From Candidatus Nitrospira nitrosa (GTDB lineage: Bacteria > Nitrospirota > Nitrospiria > Nitrospirales > Nitrospiraceae), in contig NZ_CZQA01000001.1 of the NCBI RefSeq assembly GCF_001458735.1, forward strand, positions 806,001 to 870,000: a DNA stretch of 64,000 bases. Reading direction: 5' to 3'. The notes beneath the pieces are model-generated. The model was not told where the DNA came from and ran no database searches. It saw nothing but the letters and a program-made list of their open reading frames with translations. How positions within the stretch are numbered: position 1 is the first letter of the stretch; every line of letters starts with the position of its first letter. Shown here piece after piece: positions 10,235 to 19,708 of this stretch. Both the position numbers and the translations under genes were made by a program.

Positions 10235-10758
10235 ACGCCGTCTCCTTTCGAATATCGGATTCGAATCTACTGCAACGACGTAGCTGTAAGAACTAGGCGT
10301 TCGCCCTGGTTACCAAGGAAAAGTTGCCAGAACTACTTGATTGGAAGGTCTTCCAGGAGAAGCCCGTTGCCGAAGTAGGGGAGCCGCCGGCGGAGTTGTA
10401 TCTGGGACGTCTCGCTCATGAGCTGCACCTTCCATCATTTGCATGATTCAACCGGTCAATGTGCAGCAATTTCGCCTCGTTAGGATCGTTGAGCCTATGA
10501 GCGTAGGAACGGCCTGTATCGAGATAGATTCTATCCCGGCGAATCAGATTTGATACAGCAGAGATCGGATCGGGCTGATCATATTTCCTGAATCGATACG
10601 ATACCGAGCCAATCACTTGTCGCAACGGCTAAGGGCTATCTTGCGAGGTGATCTGGAAGAAGTGGTGATAATCAAGAGGAGGTCCGCCATCGTACAGACA
10701 ACTGCGTCGCACTGCTATCCGATGCGAGGCTCATCTCTCGGAACACTGGCGTTTCAGT
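10235..10758. other. Low-information stretch with one unexplained open frame
   Basis: No supported gene. On the plus strand, a frame open from about 10296 to the TGA at 10444-10446 reads VTKEKLPELLDWKVFQEKP then VAEVGEPPAELYLGRLAHEL. This is protein-like but has no start codon, and I do not recognise the family. It may be the last part of a lost gene. Confidence 0.3.
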
Positions 10759-11049
10759 TCATACCGACACATTACCTCCGTTACCTACAAACTCTACACG
10801 ACTGGTGGGCACGTCGGCTTCTCTGTTTTCCACAAATCGGGGGAGAGATTGGAAGAGTTCATCCAGCGTGACAAGCACCCCACCAACGATTTTGCGCAGT
10901 TGCCGTTCCGTATAGTGCAGCGGAACCGATCGCCACCGTTGCCAGCCTCGGAGAAAGAACTTCTGCCCCAGCTGAGCATCGGATCGCTCACACTCCACCA
11001 CAAATTCCCTTCCCCGATCATCTTCAAGGATGAATCCCTTAACATGCAT
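10759..11049 (-). CDS. Hypothetical protein (about 96 aa)
   Basis: It begins MHVKGFILEDDRGREFVVEC and continues ERSDAQLGQKFFLRGWQRWR, with RQLRKIVGGVLVTLDELFQS in the second half. Alternating strand character at the start and a later helix suggest a small folded alpha/beta protein. I chose the ATG at 11049; an in-frame ATG at 11067 adds MGREAT but has a weaker ribosome site. The family is unknown to me. The neighbours are a decayed response regulator upstream and a gene-poor stretch downstream, so context gives no function. Confidence 0.5.
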   Translation of the reverse strand: MHVKGFILEDDRGREFVVECERSDAQLGQKFFLRGWQRWRSVPLHYTERQLRKIVGGVLVTLDELFQSLPRFVENREADVPTSRVEFVGNGGNVSV

Positions 11050-11130
11050 AGTGGCTTCCCTTCCCATTTCCAGAGATCCAACGACATGCCGTACTCTCCC
11101 GCAATGCTATGCCTGTCACCTGCTCACGAC

Positions 11131-11706
11131 TCACACCGCTCCAGGATACGATCGGCCCTCACTTGATTCGAGAGAGCCCTGACGGACCAATCCGATCACC
11201 GCCACTCGACTACAACCTGTTGTAGCCTGGCCGACTGCAGTCGTTCGAACGCAACTTCCATCGTAGACAGCTTCTTCAACTCCCACCTCCTCGGGTGCAT
11301 GACGTCCTGGCTGATCAGGATGTCTGGTTCGAGTAAAGAGATCTTCAAGTAGAACCCTCACCACAGCGGGAGGTTGAACTGTGAGGATGACGCCGTCGAC
11401 GCCGTAGGCAAAGACGTTATGCAGACATCGAGTCCCTTCGACCCCGCTCAACAAGATGATCTTGCTGGTCGGGGCCGCGTTCCGAATCTGTCGGATCATA
11501 TCGATGGCGTCTCGCTCTGTCTCCAGATCGAGTACGAACAGATCAGGGTGCCGCTCGGTTCGTAACGCCTCAGACATTACTCCAGGTAGCAGATGCACGA
11601 CCGTTCCAACTCCCGCTAGGGTGCTCTGGAGCCCAAGATAGATGAGAGTGTACCGACTGATCAGTGCAAGAGTGAACGATGGTGGCACTGAATCGGCCCC
11701 TGTCAT
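11131..11706 (-). pseudogene. Decayed NarL/FixJ-type response regulator (receiver kept, HTH broken)
   Basis: Residues about 10-125 form a receiver-like domain with HPDLFVLDLETERDAIDMIR carrying the phospho-acceptor-type aspartate, IILLSG for the switch serine, and GVDGVILTVQPPAVV where the conserved lysine would be expected. The C-terminal part should be a LuxR-type HTH: RVAVIGLVRQG is its first helix region. The next bases keep HTH sense only in another frame (ALSNQVRADRIL), which soon stops, whereas the open frame runs into SLESSEGRSYPGAV. I read this as a frameshift in a truncated HTH. A receiver-only function may remain. It lies about 450 bp beyond an intact NarL-type regulator gene and could be an old paralogue. 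Confidence 0.55.
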
Positions 11707-12162
11707 ACTGTTTCCTTAACCAAGCCGGACGACAGCGCTAGAGAACCCTGCACCATTTCGTATCTTCCACTCGGAGAAATTTCAAAGATCAAACCCTATT
11801 CAAGATGACGAACCCGTTTCGTCCACTTCCCCATAGCGCCAAAATCTCATACAGGTGTTACCCCCCAGATCATCACTGGCGTGATGCGTGGCGAGCTGAA
11901 CTGCCTGAGTTACCATAAGGCTATTCCATGGGTCGCTACACAGTGTGCTCGATCCATACACATGCCTGACACACTAGCGTCACGATCGCTCCTTGTGTAC
12001 TAGGCATCCGACCTGGCAGGGATGCAAAATGTGCCTGATATCCGATCAATAAACCAGAAGTCCTTCTGGTCTGTTTCTAAGACCCTCCACGACTGATTGG
12101 TACACGACGCATCTCGTCAGGGTTTCCAGAGGAAGAAGTCTGGTGGAAGAGGAACAGGGCCA
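11707..12162. other. Intergenic region between two response-regulator genes
   Basis: No gene was recognised in about 450 bp. The only clear structure is the 8-bp stem-loop at 12053-12070, listed separately. Confidence 0.4.
12053..12070 (-). terminator. Stem-loop downstream of the NarL-type regulator
   Basis: A perfect 8-bp inverted repeat, ACCAGAAG/CTTCTGGT, with a two-base spacer. On the minus strand it is followed by TTTATT and lies about 90 bp beyond the response-regulator stop. It is a plausible but weak intrinsic terminator because the loop is very short and the T tract is interrupted. Confidence 0.4.
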
Positions 12163-12834
12163 CTACAATTCTGCGCTGGCGAGGCCTTGCGTGATGGCGT
12201 AGCGCATCAACTCCGCCGTGCTGTGGACATTCAATTCCTGCATGAGGCAGGTCTTATGGAACTGCACGGTCTTCACAGACAGGTTCAGCAGCGTGGCGAT
12301 CTCTTTGGTGCCTTTCCCCTCCCCGACAAGTTGCAAGATTTCCCGTTGCCGGGGCGTCAATTCCTTCGCAATCCCCATGATGGCCGAAGCCTCTCCTATC
12401 TTCAGCGCTTGGTCGATCATCGGCTTCACAATCGAGGGGGTGAGATAGTGTTTCCCCTGCAACACGGCCTCGATCGCCTGGGGCAATTCAGACGCGGCCG
12501 ACTGTTTCAGCAGAAATCCCTGCGCGCCCGCTTTGAACGCTTCCGTGGCATAGCGAGAGCTCGCATGCATCGTCAGAAAGAGGAGCTTTGTCTCAGGCAG
12601 CGTTTTCTTAAGGTGCCGAGCAGCCTCCAAACCGTTCAAGAGCGGCATGGAGATATCGAGAAGGATGAGATCCGGTTTAAGTCGATCAGCTGCCTCGAGT
12701 AAGGCTCGCCCGTCCTCCACGGTCCCCACAACCTCGCACTGATCCTCGATCAGCTTGCGCACCCCAGCCAGAAGTATGGAATGGTCATCGGCCATCAATA
12801 CGCGCGGCTTCTTTGTCGGGATCATCTCTGACAT
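12163..12834 (-). CDS. NarL/FixJ-family response regulator
   Basis: 223 residues: receiver domain (about 10-125) with PRVLMADDHSILLAGVRKLI, acceptor aspartate in PDLILLDISMP, threonine in LLFLTMHASS and lysine in GAQGFLLKQS; then a LuxR-type HTH (about 155-215) with ELTPRQREILQLVGEGKGTK and LNLSVKTVQFHKTCLMQEL. It should bind DNA as a phosphorylation-controlled dimer. The PAS histidine kinase gene ends 47 bp upstream on the same strand and is of the HisKA_3 type that normally pairs with NarL-type regulators, so the two are probably cognate. The targets are unknown. Confidence 0.93.
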   Translation of the reverse strand: MSEMIPTKKPRVLMADDHSILLAGVRKLIEDQCEVVGTVEDGRALLEAADRLKPDLILLDISMPLLNGLEAARHLKKTLPETKLLFLTMHASSRYATEAFKAGAQGFLLKQSAASELPQAIEAVLQGKHYLTPSIVKPMIDQALKIGEASAIMGIAKELTPRQREILQLVGEGKGTKEIATLLNLSVKTVQFHKTCLMQELNVHSTAELMRYAITQGLASAEL

Positions 12835-12881
12835 GACATTAATGTGTGTGTCTCTGCAAGTACAGACCGCAAGTCGCCTCT

Positions 12882-15319
12882 CTACCGATTGTCGTCGCTC
12901 TCCATGACGCGCCCTTCACGTCTCACATCTTCCAACGGCACCCATGCATGTATCTCCATCCCGTCACCCGGTTTGGTCCTGATGCGGAACCTACCCTGCA
13001 GCACTCCTATCCGTTCTTCCATACTGATGAGACCGAGCCCCTTTCGTCCGTTGGACATCCGCTTCGCCTGGTCAAAGCCTTGTCCGTCATCATGGACACA
13101 GAGACCGACACCTCGCGTCGAGCCCAAGATCCTGACCACAACATACGTCGCGTTGGCATGTTTGCGCACGTTTTGGAGGCTCTCCTGCAAGACCCGATAG
13201 AGGCAGGTCGCTTGGTCGAGGGACAGCGTAGTCGGGAGATTACGGATCTGGACCTTCGTCTTCAACTCCGTCCTCGCCTCGAACTCCTCCACATGCTCTT
13301 GGACTGCCGCTTCCAGACCAAGATGTTCCAGGAGTGTCGGATGAAGCTGATATGCTAGTCGTTGGAGATCCGTGGCGATCTGCTCCGCCATTTTACCGAC
13401 TTGGTGAACACGAGCGAGCAAGGATGCCTCGGATCCACGCGTCACTGAGCAGATGCCCTGCAGATCGATCGCCACCGTGGCAATCCGTTGCGTGATATCG
13501 TCGTGCAGTTCACGGGCGATGCGCTGTCGTTCAGTCTCCTGAGTCAGCAGCAACTTCGTGTTCAGCTGTTCCAATTCTGTTTGAGACCTCTCCAACTCCC
13601 GCTGCTTCACAAGCAGAGTTTCCTCTGCGCGTTTTCGGTCGGAGATATCCTGATGGGAGAGTACGACACCCTGGGATTCCACCAACGGCGACACGCGGAG
13701 GAGGAACCAGCGCTGCTCATCGGACGAATGACAGGGATACTCCGCGCTAAACGCCTCCTGCCTCCCCGCCAGCACTGCTTCGATACCGGAGAGAATCGGA
13801 GGCACCGTGGCATCCCCCTCGGCAATGGCGCTACGGCATACGTCAAGATAGTTATCCCCCACCGCCCCGATAGTCCGGGACTTATCGGAATTCGCCTGAG
13901 CGAATTGCTTCCAGGGTTCATTCGTCCGGATGATGACCCCATCCCGATCCAACACACAGACATGGGCCGAAAGCGAGTCCAACACCTCTCTGGTAAAGGC
14001 CTCATTCGACTGGAGAAGCCTCTCATTCCGCTTACGCTGAGTGATATCCGTTACCAACGCCACCAAGTATAGGGGGCTGCCCTGCTCGCTGAAGAGAATG
14101 GAGACATACTTCTGGACCCAGACCGGCCTGCCCGATTTGGCAAGGTACCGACTTTCCACGTGAAACCAGCTTCGTTTCCTCTCCAGTAGTTGTTCCACCA
14201 GTTTCACGTTTTGTGCACGATCGTCGGGATGGAGCAGGGAAAAGAAATGCCGCTGAACCAGCTCCTGCGCGGAGTAGCCGGTGATGACACAAAAAGCCTC
14301 GTTACACTGGAGCAGATTCCCCCTCTCATCCGCGATCCCAATCCCTTCCGCAGCATGCTCGAAGATCTTGCGGAATCGCTCCTCGCTCATACGCAGCGCG
14401 TCTTCGGCCTGCTTGCGTGACGTGATGTCCTTCATCACTCCGACCATACGCTGGCAAGCACCATCGGAGCGATAGCGGTACGAACCCTGAGCCTCGATCC
14501 AGCGAATGGTCCCGTCCGGCCAGCGTGTCCGAAACTGACGGCGATACTCACGCCGTTGCTCCATTGACTCACGAATTGCGGTCTCTGTCGCCGCGAGATC
14601 CTCCGGATGCACTCGCGCCGCCCAATTTTCATAGCTTGGCTCCACACTGTTCGGCCGATATCCCAGCATGACAAAATGCTGCATCGTCCAGTAGACCTTG
14701 CCGCTTTCGACATCCCAATCCCATACTGCCGTCCCTGTCTCCTCTACACTTGCCGCAACCGTACTTCGCTCTCCTGGAGCGCGATTCGAGCTTGGACCTG
14801 CGCGGTGACCTCTTCCGAAGCAATCGTAATGCCGCCGATTTCCCTGCCGCCAAACCAGGGACGAACTTCCCATTTGACCCACTGAGTCGATCCGTCTGCC
14901 CGGAGAAACGGGTCTTCCTCGGCCCGGATCACTTCCCCGGCCAATCCGCGTCGATGCACGGCTTTCCACTTTTCCTGGATTTCCGGAAACACCTCGTAGT
15001 GCGATTGCCCGATCACATCCGCTGTGATCCCGTAATCGGACAACCACCGTTGGCTTGCTGCGAGATAACGCATCTCGTAGTCGAACATCGCGACTGCCGT
15101 CGTCGATTGCTCGATGAACTGGCGCAGCTGTTGCTCCCTCACATCTACGACTCTCTTAGTCCGGTTGCGCCTGGCCGAGAACGCTGACGCCTTGCGCTGG
15201 CGTGCGGCGGCACGTCGCACAGGCGAGGGTCGTTCGTGCTGTGCCCCCTGTTTTTTCTTGGTGCGTTTGGGTGCCATGCGAGTAGACAGTATTCTAGGTC
15301 CGAGCTGATGCTCTAGCAA
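12882..15319 (-). pseudogene. Multi-PAS NarX-type histidine kinase, interrupted by a frameshift
   Basis: Two overlapping frames together give one kinase. The first (15319 to about 14750) has a basic N-terminus and a PAS domain (QFIEQSTTAVAMFDYEMRYL, then FPEIQEKWKAVHRRGLAGE) and stops at 14744 just after LQESEVRLRQV. The second frame picks up at once with VAASVEETGTAVWDWDVESG and continues through at least three more PAS/PAC modules. It then reaches a HisKA_3 dimerisation helix with the phospho-histidine in QRIARELHDDITQRIATVAI and an HATPase end, GRKGLGLISMEERIGVL. The join is one base out of phase near 14750. No transmembrane segment is obvious, so it is probably cytosolic. Either the gene is broken or the assembly has an error there; the residual frame from 14750 downward still encodes a near-complete kinase. 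Confidence 0.75.
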
Positions 15320-15481
15320 GAATGTAAAATCGAGTCCTAGTGGAAGGACAGCTCTCCTGGCAAATTATCCTCAATAACCTAGGCAAATGACTAGGGAAGA
15401 TTTCATTAATCCTCACTTTTGACTAGCCACCTCTCAAAACATTGGAGAAGCGACTGGTTCTCAAGTGAAACTCTGAATTAA
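15320..15481. other. Gene-free stretch upstream of the PAS kinase
   Basis: AT-richer sequence between the kinase start and the FBPase relic, with no recognised gene. It is the likely place for the kinase promoter, but no site could be assigned. Confidence 0.3.
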
Positions 15482-15933
15482 TCAGACCTTCCCTAAACGA
15501 AAGCCCTGTACGATGCTGGGTGCCAGCATCACCCCCTGCGTGTTTATCGGGTCGGCGAAAGCCAGGTACAGTGGGAGATTAAAGGCACTGGGGTCAGTCT
15601 TGTCGGCAGCAAAAACAGGAAAGGCTCATTCGGTCACTCGTTAAATTCCATCTCCACCACAGCCGCCCCCTACAGCCCCTGCTGCTTGGCTACTTCGGTC
15701 ACCGCAAGGAACGCGGCCCACGCCAATTTGTGAACAGCCTCGTGTCCCACCCCATGACTATTGCTCATCAAGAGCGCGATATCATCCCCGGTACTGCTGA
15801 CGAAGTGGTCAATCCACATCGAGCTATGCTGAGCCACATAGCGCTGAACGGTTTCCAATAGTTGCCGGGATGGACAGATATGGCCGCCGATCGAACCAAT
15901 GTCGGTTTTGATGATGCTGAGGGTGACCTTCAT
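15482..15933 (-). pseudogene. Relic of class V (archaeal-type) fructose-1,6-bisphosphate aldolase/phosphatase
   Basis: The first 87 codons match the N-terminus of the bifunctional FBP aldolase/phosphatase: MKVTLSIIKTDIGSIGGHIC, then STGDDIALLMSNSHGVGHEA and LAWAAFLAVTEVAKQQGL, with a good ribosome site (GAAGGAGG) before the ATG. After the stop, the sequence resumes near the enzyme's C-terminus: VVEMEFNE, a TGA where arginine (CGA) is expected, PNEPFL, then after a frameshift AADKTDPSAFNLPLYLAFAD and GVMLAPSIVQGFR. The intact enzyme is about 370-400 residues, so well over half is missing from the middle. It would have acted in gluconeogenesis. An intact copy is presumably elsewhere in the genome. 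Confidence 0.85.
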
Positions 15934-16275
15934 GGCGACGTTCCTCCTTCATCCGATAATGAAGCACGATTCCTACTTCAAGCTGAGAAATTTCAATGCC
16001 ACGGTGGTCACGGACGGATCGTTCATAGGTTTCCATGATTCCCTCCATGAAGGCTGGATGCATGACACTGGATTCAGAACATCGATTGGGGTGGGCGTCT
16101 ACAGAGTGATGGTTCTCTAGGAGGCAAGATACCACAGTGAACGTTAGTATCGGATTCTTTGTGACGAGTCATGAAGCGTGCGAATTCAGAAGCAAGAGAC
16201 ATGATGCCGTTCCGCAAGCTCACGGCCCTGAACGTTACGAAGGATTGGAGCTGAAGCTCCCGTGAACACTGCGGG
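15934..16275. other. Intergenic region between the FBPase relic and the RND gene
   Basis: No confident gene. A minus-strand frame that includes METYERSVRDHRGIEISQLE runs into the FBPase start in another phase, but I do not recognise it. A 6-bp stem-loop (GGAGCT-GA-AGCTCC) lies at 16246-16259, just beyond the RND stop. Confidence 0.3.
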
Positions 16276-19200
16276 CTAGGTTAGAACCGGCCGTGAAATT
16301 CTTTCTTCGGAATTCCGTGGACTATCCTCGCCTATCGATCCGACAGGGTGAAGACATGGTGTAATCGGCTTTCTGGTCACATGGTAGTAAAGGAGAGGAA
16401 TCACGACCAGAGTCAGCAGCGTCGAGGCACCGACACCGAAAAGTAACGAGACGGCCAACCCCTGGAAGATGGGATCCAGAATGATGACGAAGGCACCGAC
16501 CATCAGCGCAGCAGCGGTGAGAAGAATGGGCCTTGTGCGAATAGCACCAGCCTTGACGACGGCTTCAGCCAAGGGTACGCCGGCACGTTCTTGCAGCTGA
16601 ATGAAATCGACGAGGAGAATGGAGTTCCGCACGATGATCCCCGCCAGCGCGATGAAGCCGATCATGGAGGTCGCGGTGAAATACGACCCCGTCAGCCAAT
16701 GACCTGGCAAAATGCCGATGAGCGTGAGTGGAATCGGCGCCATGATGATCAACGGGGTGACGAACGATTGAAACTGCCCGACGATCAACAGATAGATGAG
16801 CAACATGGCCACAGCAAATGCGAGGCCCATGTCCCGGAATGTTTCATAGGTAATGTGCCATTCTCCATCCCACTTCATCGCGATCTTCTCTTCCGACCAC
16901 GGCTGTGAGGCGTAGTATTGCTCGACCTGATACCCTTCCTCCGCTCGAAACGTTTCAAGCCTTTTCCCGACTCCCAGCACTCCGTACACCGGACTCTCGG
17001 CTTGCTCCGCTCCAGGACCACCGACGTCCGCAACCACATACACGACCGGCTTTTGATTCTTGTGATAGATCGCTTTGTCTTGGACCGTTCGCTCGACCGT
17101 GAGTAGTTCGGACAGCTGGATGATGCCGCCGGTCTTTGTACGCAGCCCGATCTCTCCGAGATGCTCAAGACCGGTCCTTTCAGCGAGCGGGAGGCGAAGC
17201 ACGATTTGGACTGGACTCTTCTCTTGCGGGATATGGACGAGGCCAACCTTCGTTCCTTGGAGTGCCATGCGAAGCGTGGTGACGATTTCATCGGAAGGAA
17301 TACCGGCGAGGGCTGCCTTGGCACGATCAACGGTGAAGACATATTTCACCTGGTCCGCCTCGATATAGTCATCCACGTCGACCACTCCCGATGTGGATTC
17401 GAAGAGCCCTCGGATCTCCTGTGCCACGACAAGTTGCCTGTTGTAGTCGGGCCCATAGACCTCCGCGACGAGCACTGATTGCACGGGCGGCCCGGGCGGT
17501 ACCTCGACGATCTTCACATTGGCGCCATATTCACGAGCGATCTCTTGCACCGGTGGACGAATCCGCTGGGCAATGTCATGACTCTGGGTGGTGCGCTCGT
17601 GCTTCGCGACCAGATTGATTTGAATGTCCGCCTCGTGAGGTTGCTCCCGCAGATAGTAGTGCCGGACAAGTCCACTGAAGTTGAAGGGAGAGGCCGTTCC
17701 GACATAGACCTGATAATCCCGCACTTCCGGCACCGTCTTCACATAGCGTCCTAGCGCCTGGGTGACTCGGGCGGTCTCTTCGAGCGTCGTCCCCTCCGGC
17801 ATGTCGACCACCAGTTGGATTTCGCTCTTATTGTCGAAAGGGAGCATCTTCACGACGACATGGCGGGTGTAGAACAACAGCGTCGATGCGACGAGCAAGA
17901 GCCCGACTCCGGCCAGAAACGCATAGGCGAGGAACGGATGGGCCAGCAGCGGAGAAAGAATCCGCCGGTACATCCGAGCCGTCAAACCTCGGTCATCGCT
18001 CTCATGGTCGACTCCTGAAAGGGAAGTTCCCGGACGATAGCAGGTCTGGCAAAACCAGGGGATCACGATGAAGGCAACCAACAGCGAGAAAAACATCGCG
18101 ATGGACGCGTTGACGGGAATCGGCCTCATATAGGGCCCCATGAGCCCGGAGACGAAGGCCATCGGCAGAAGGGCGGCGATGACGGTGAATGTCGCCAAGA
18201 TCGTGGGATTCCCGACCTCATCAACCGCCTGGATGGAGGCTTCATGGTGAGCGGCAAGACGCATCTTCAGATGGCGATAGGTGTTTTCGACGACCACGAT
18301 GGCATCATCCACGAGAATGCCGATGGAAAATATGAGGGCAAACAGTGTCACCCGGTTGATCGTATACCCGATCATCATCGACGTGAAAAGCGTGAGCGCA
18401 AGAGTCAACGGAATCGCGATGGAGACGACGAGCGCCGGCCTCGGCCCCAATGTCACACCGAGGAAGACCACGACCGCAACGACAGCGATCAGGAGGTGCC
18501 ACAGCAGTTCATTGGCCTTCTCCTGGGCCGTTTCTCCATAATCGCGCGTCACCGTCACACGGACGTCCGACGGAATGACTCTGCCTTTCATCTCATCGAC
18601 TTTTCGGATCACCTCAGCGGCGATGGTCACCGCATTCATCCCGGCCTGCTTAGCAATGGCGACGGTGACAGCGGGGTCTTCGTGAAGCGTCTCTCGTGAG
18701 GCGTCGTTCGTAAGCCCCGCTTCACGGGTGCCTCCGGCGCCCACGCCGAACCAAACATAACTCGTCGCTTCTGCCGGGCCGTCCGTGACTTCCGCCACTT
18801 GGCGCAAGTACACCGGTCGTTGCTCATTGACGCCGACGACCAGACTTTCTAGATCTTCCCGTGACCGGATGAAGCGACCCGTTTCTACCAGAAAGTTTTG
18901 ATTACGACTGTCGAAGCGGCCGGTCGACAAGGCGCGGTTCTCGCCGCGCACCACGCTCGCGACCTGCAGAGGAGTCAGCCCGTAGGCCTTTAATCTCGTC
19001 GGATCGATCTGGATACGCAACTCGCGCGGCCTCCCACCGACGATGAATCCAGCCGATGTGCCGGCTACCTTCTTGATCTCCTCCAAGACCTGTTCGGCCA
19101 ACCGATGGAGCTCAAATTCCCCATAGCGCTCACTCGACAGCGTGAGGGTGACGATGGGAACATCGTTGACATCCTTCGGCTTGACCAGAAACGGTTCGGC

Positions 19201-19590
19201 ACCGGATGGTAAGAGATCTTGGTTCGCCATCAACTTGTCATACAGATCGACCAGACTCTGTTCCATCGGCTGACCGACATAGAACCGGACGATGATCAGG
19301 GCGCCACCAGGTCTCGAGATCGAGTACACATACTCGACCCCCTTGATCTCGGAGAGCTTCCGCTCAAACGGCTTGGTGAGTTGTTCTTCAACGACCTTGG
19401 CTGATGCCCCGGGAAACGGCAGCCAGACATCGGCCATCGGCACGACGATCTGTGGTTCCTCCTCACGAGGTGTACCGACCACCGCAAACAGACCCAGCAG
19501 CAGCACGCCCAGCATCATGAGCGGTGTGAGCTTACTGTCGATAAAGAGGGCGGCGATGCGTCCGCTCAGGCCTGGTTTGTAATTCGTCAT
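16276..19590 (-). CDS. RND-family efflux permease
   Basis: 1,104 residues with the usual layout: one N-terminal membrane helix (about 20-38), a large periplasmic domain, a block of helices (about 340-550), a second periplasmic domain, and a final block (about 900-1,070). Characteristic text includes TPREEEPQIVVPMADVWLPF, PGASAKVVEEQLTKPFERKL and the helix-4-like VTLFALIFSIGILVDDAIVV, which carries the paired aspartates of the proton relay. It would pump substrate from the periplasm or inner membrane through a TolC-type channel. A membrane-fusion protein gene lies 118 bp upstream on the same strand; the TolC-family gene at 26947-28332 could supply the outer-membrane part. The substrate cannot be read from sequence. 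Confidence 0.95.
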   Translation of the reverse strand: MTNYKPGLSGRIAALFIDSKLTPLMMLGVLLLGLFAVVGTPREEEPQIVVPMADVWLPFPGASAKVVEEQLTKPFERKLSEIKGVEYVYSISRPGGALIIVRFYVGQPMEQSLVDLYDKLMANQDLLPSGAEPFLVKPKDVNDVPIVTLTLSSERYGEFELHRLAEQVLEEIKKVAGTSAGFIVGGRPRELRIQIDPTRLKAYGLTPLQVASVVRGENRALSTGRFDSRNQNFLVETGRFIRSREDLESLVVGVNEQRPVYLRQVAEVTDGPAEATSYVWFGVGAGGTREAGLTNDASRETLHEDPAVTVAIAKQAGMNAVTIAAEVIRKVDEMKGRVIPSDVRVTVTRDYGETAQEKANELLWHLLIAVVAVVVFLGVTLGPRPALVVSIAIPLTLALTLFTSMMIGYTINRVTLFALIFSIGILVDDAIVVVENTYRHLKMRLAAHHEASIQAVDEVGNPTILATFTVIAALLPMAFVSGLMGPYMRPIPVNASIAMFFSLLVAFIVIPWFCQTCYRPGTSLSGVDHESDDRGLTARMYRRILSPLLAHPFLAYAFLAGVGLLLVASTLLFYTRHVVVKMLPFDNKSEIQLVVDMPEGTTLEETARVTQALGRYVKTVPEVRDYQVYVGTASPFNFSGLVRHYYLREQPHEADIQINLVAKHERTTQSHDIAQRIRPPVQEIAREYGANVKIVEVPPGPPVQSVLVAEVYGPDYNRQLVVAQEIRGLFESTSGVVDVDDYIEADQVKYVFTVDRAKAALAGIPSDEIVTTLRMALQGTKVGLVHIPQEKSPVQIVLRLPLAERTGLEHLGEIGLRTKTGGIIQLSELLTVERTVQDKAIYHKNQKPVVYVVADVGGPGAEQAESPVYGVLGVGKRLETFRAEEGYQVEQYYASQPWSEEKIAMKWDGEWHITYETFRDMGLAFAVAMLLIYLLIVGQFQSFVTPLIIMAPIPLTLIGILPGHWLTGSYFTATSMIGFIALAGIIVRNSILLVDFIQLQERAGVPLAEAVVKAGAIRTRPILLTAAALMVGAFVIILDPIFQGLAVSLLFGVGASTLLTLVVIPLLYYHVTRKPITPCLHPVGSIGEDSPRNSEERISRPVLT

Positions 19591-19708
19591 ACGCCAACCG
19601 TCATGCGTCGTTTGTCTCTCCTGAAGCGGAGCGGTTCGAGTTGAAAGTTTCTTGTTTCGAGTTTGGAGTTCGAAACGCCTCCGTCACGAGACTCGAAACA
19701 TGCAATTC

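Noticed and set aside
10416-10625. 69-codon minus-strand frame
   Set aside because: No ribosome site and no protein-like pattern. It overlaps the end of a more protein-like plus-strand frame.
15824-16135. Minus-strand frame with METYERSVRDHRGIEISQLE upstream of the FBPase relic
   Set aside because: Half of it overlaps the FBPase N-terminus in another frame, and the upstream half has no known relatives that I recognise.
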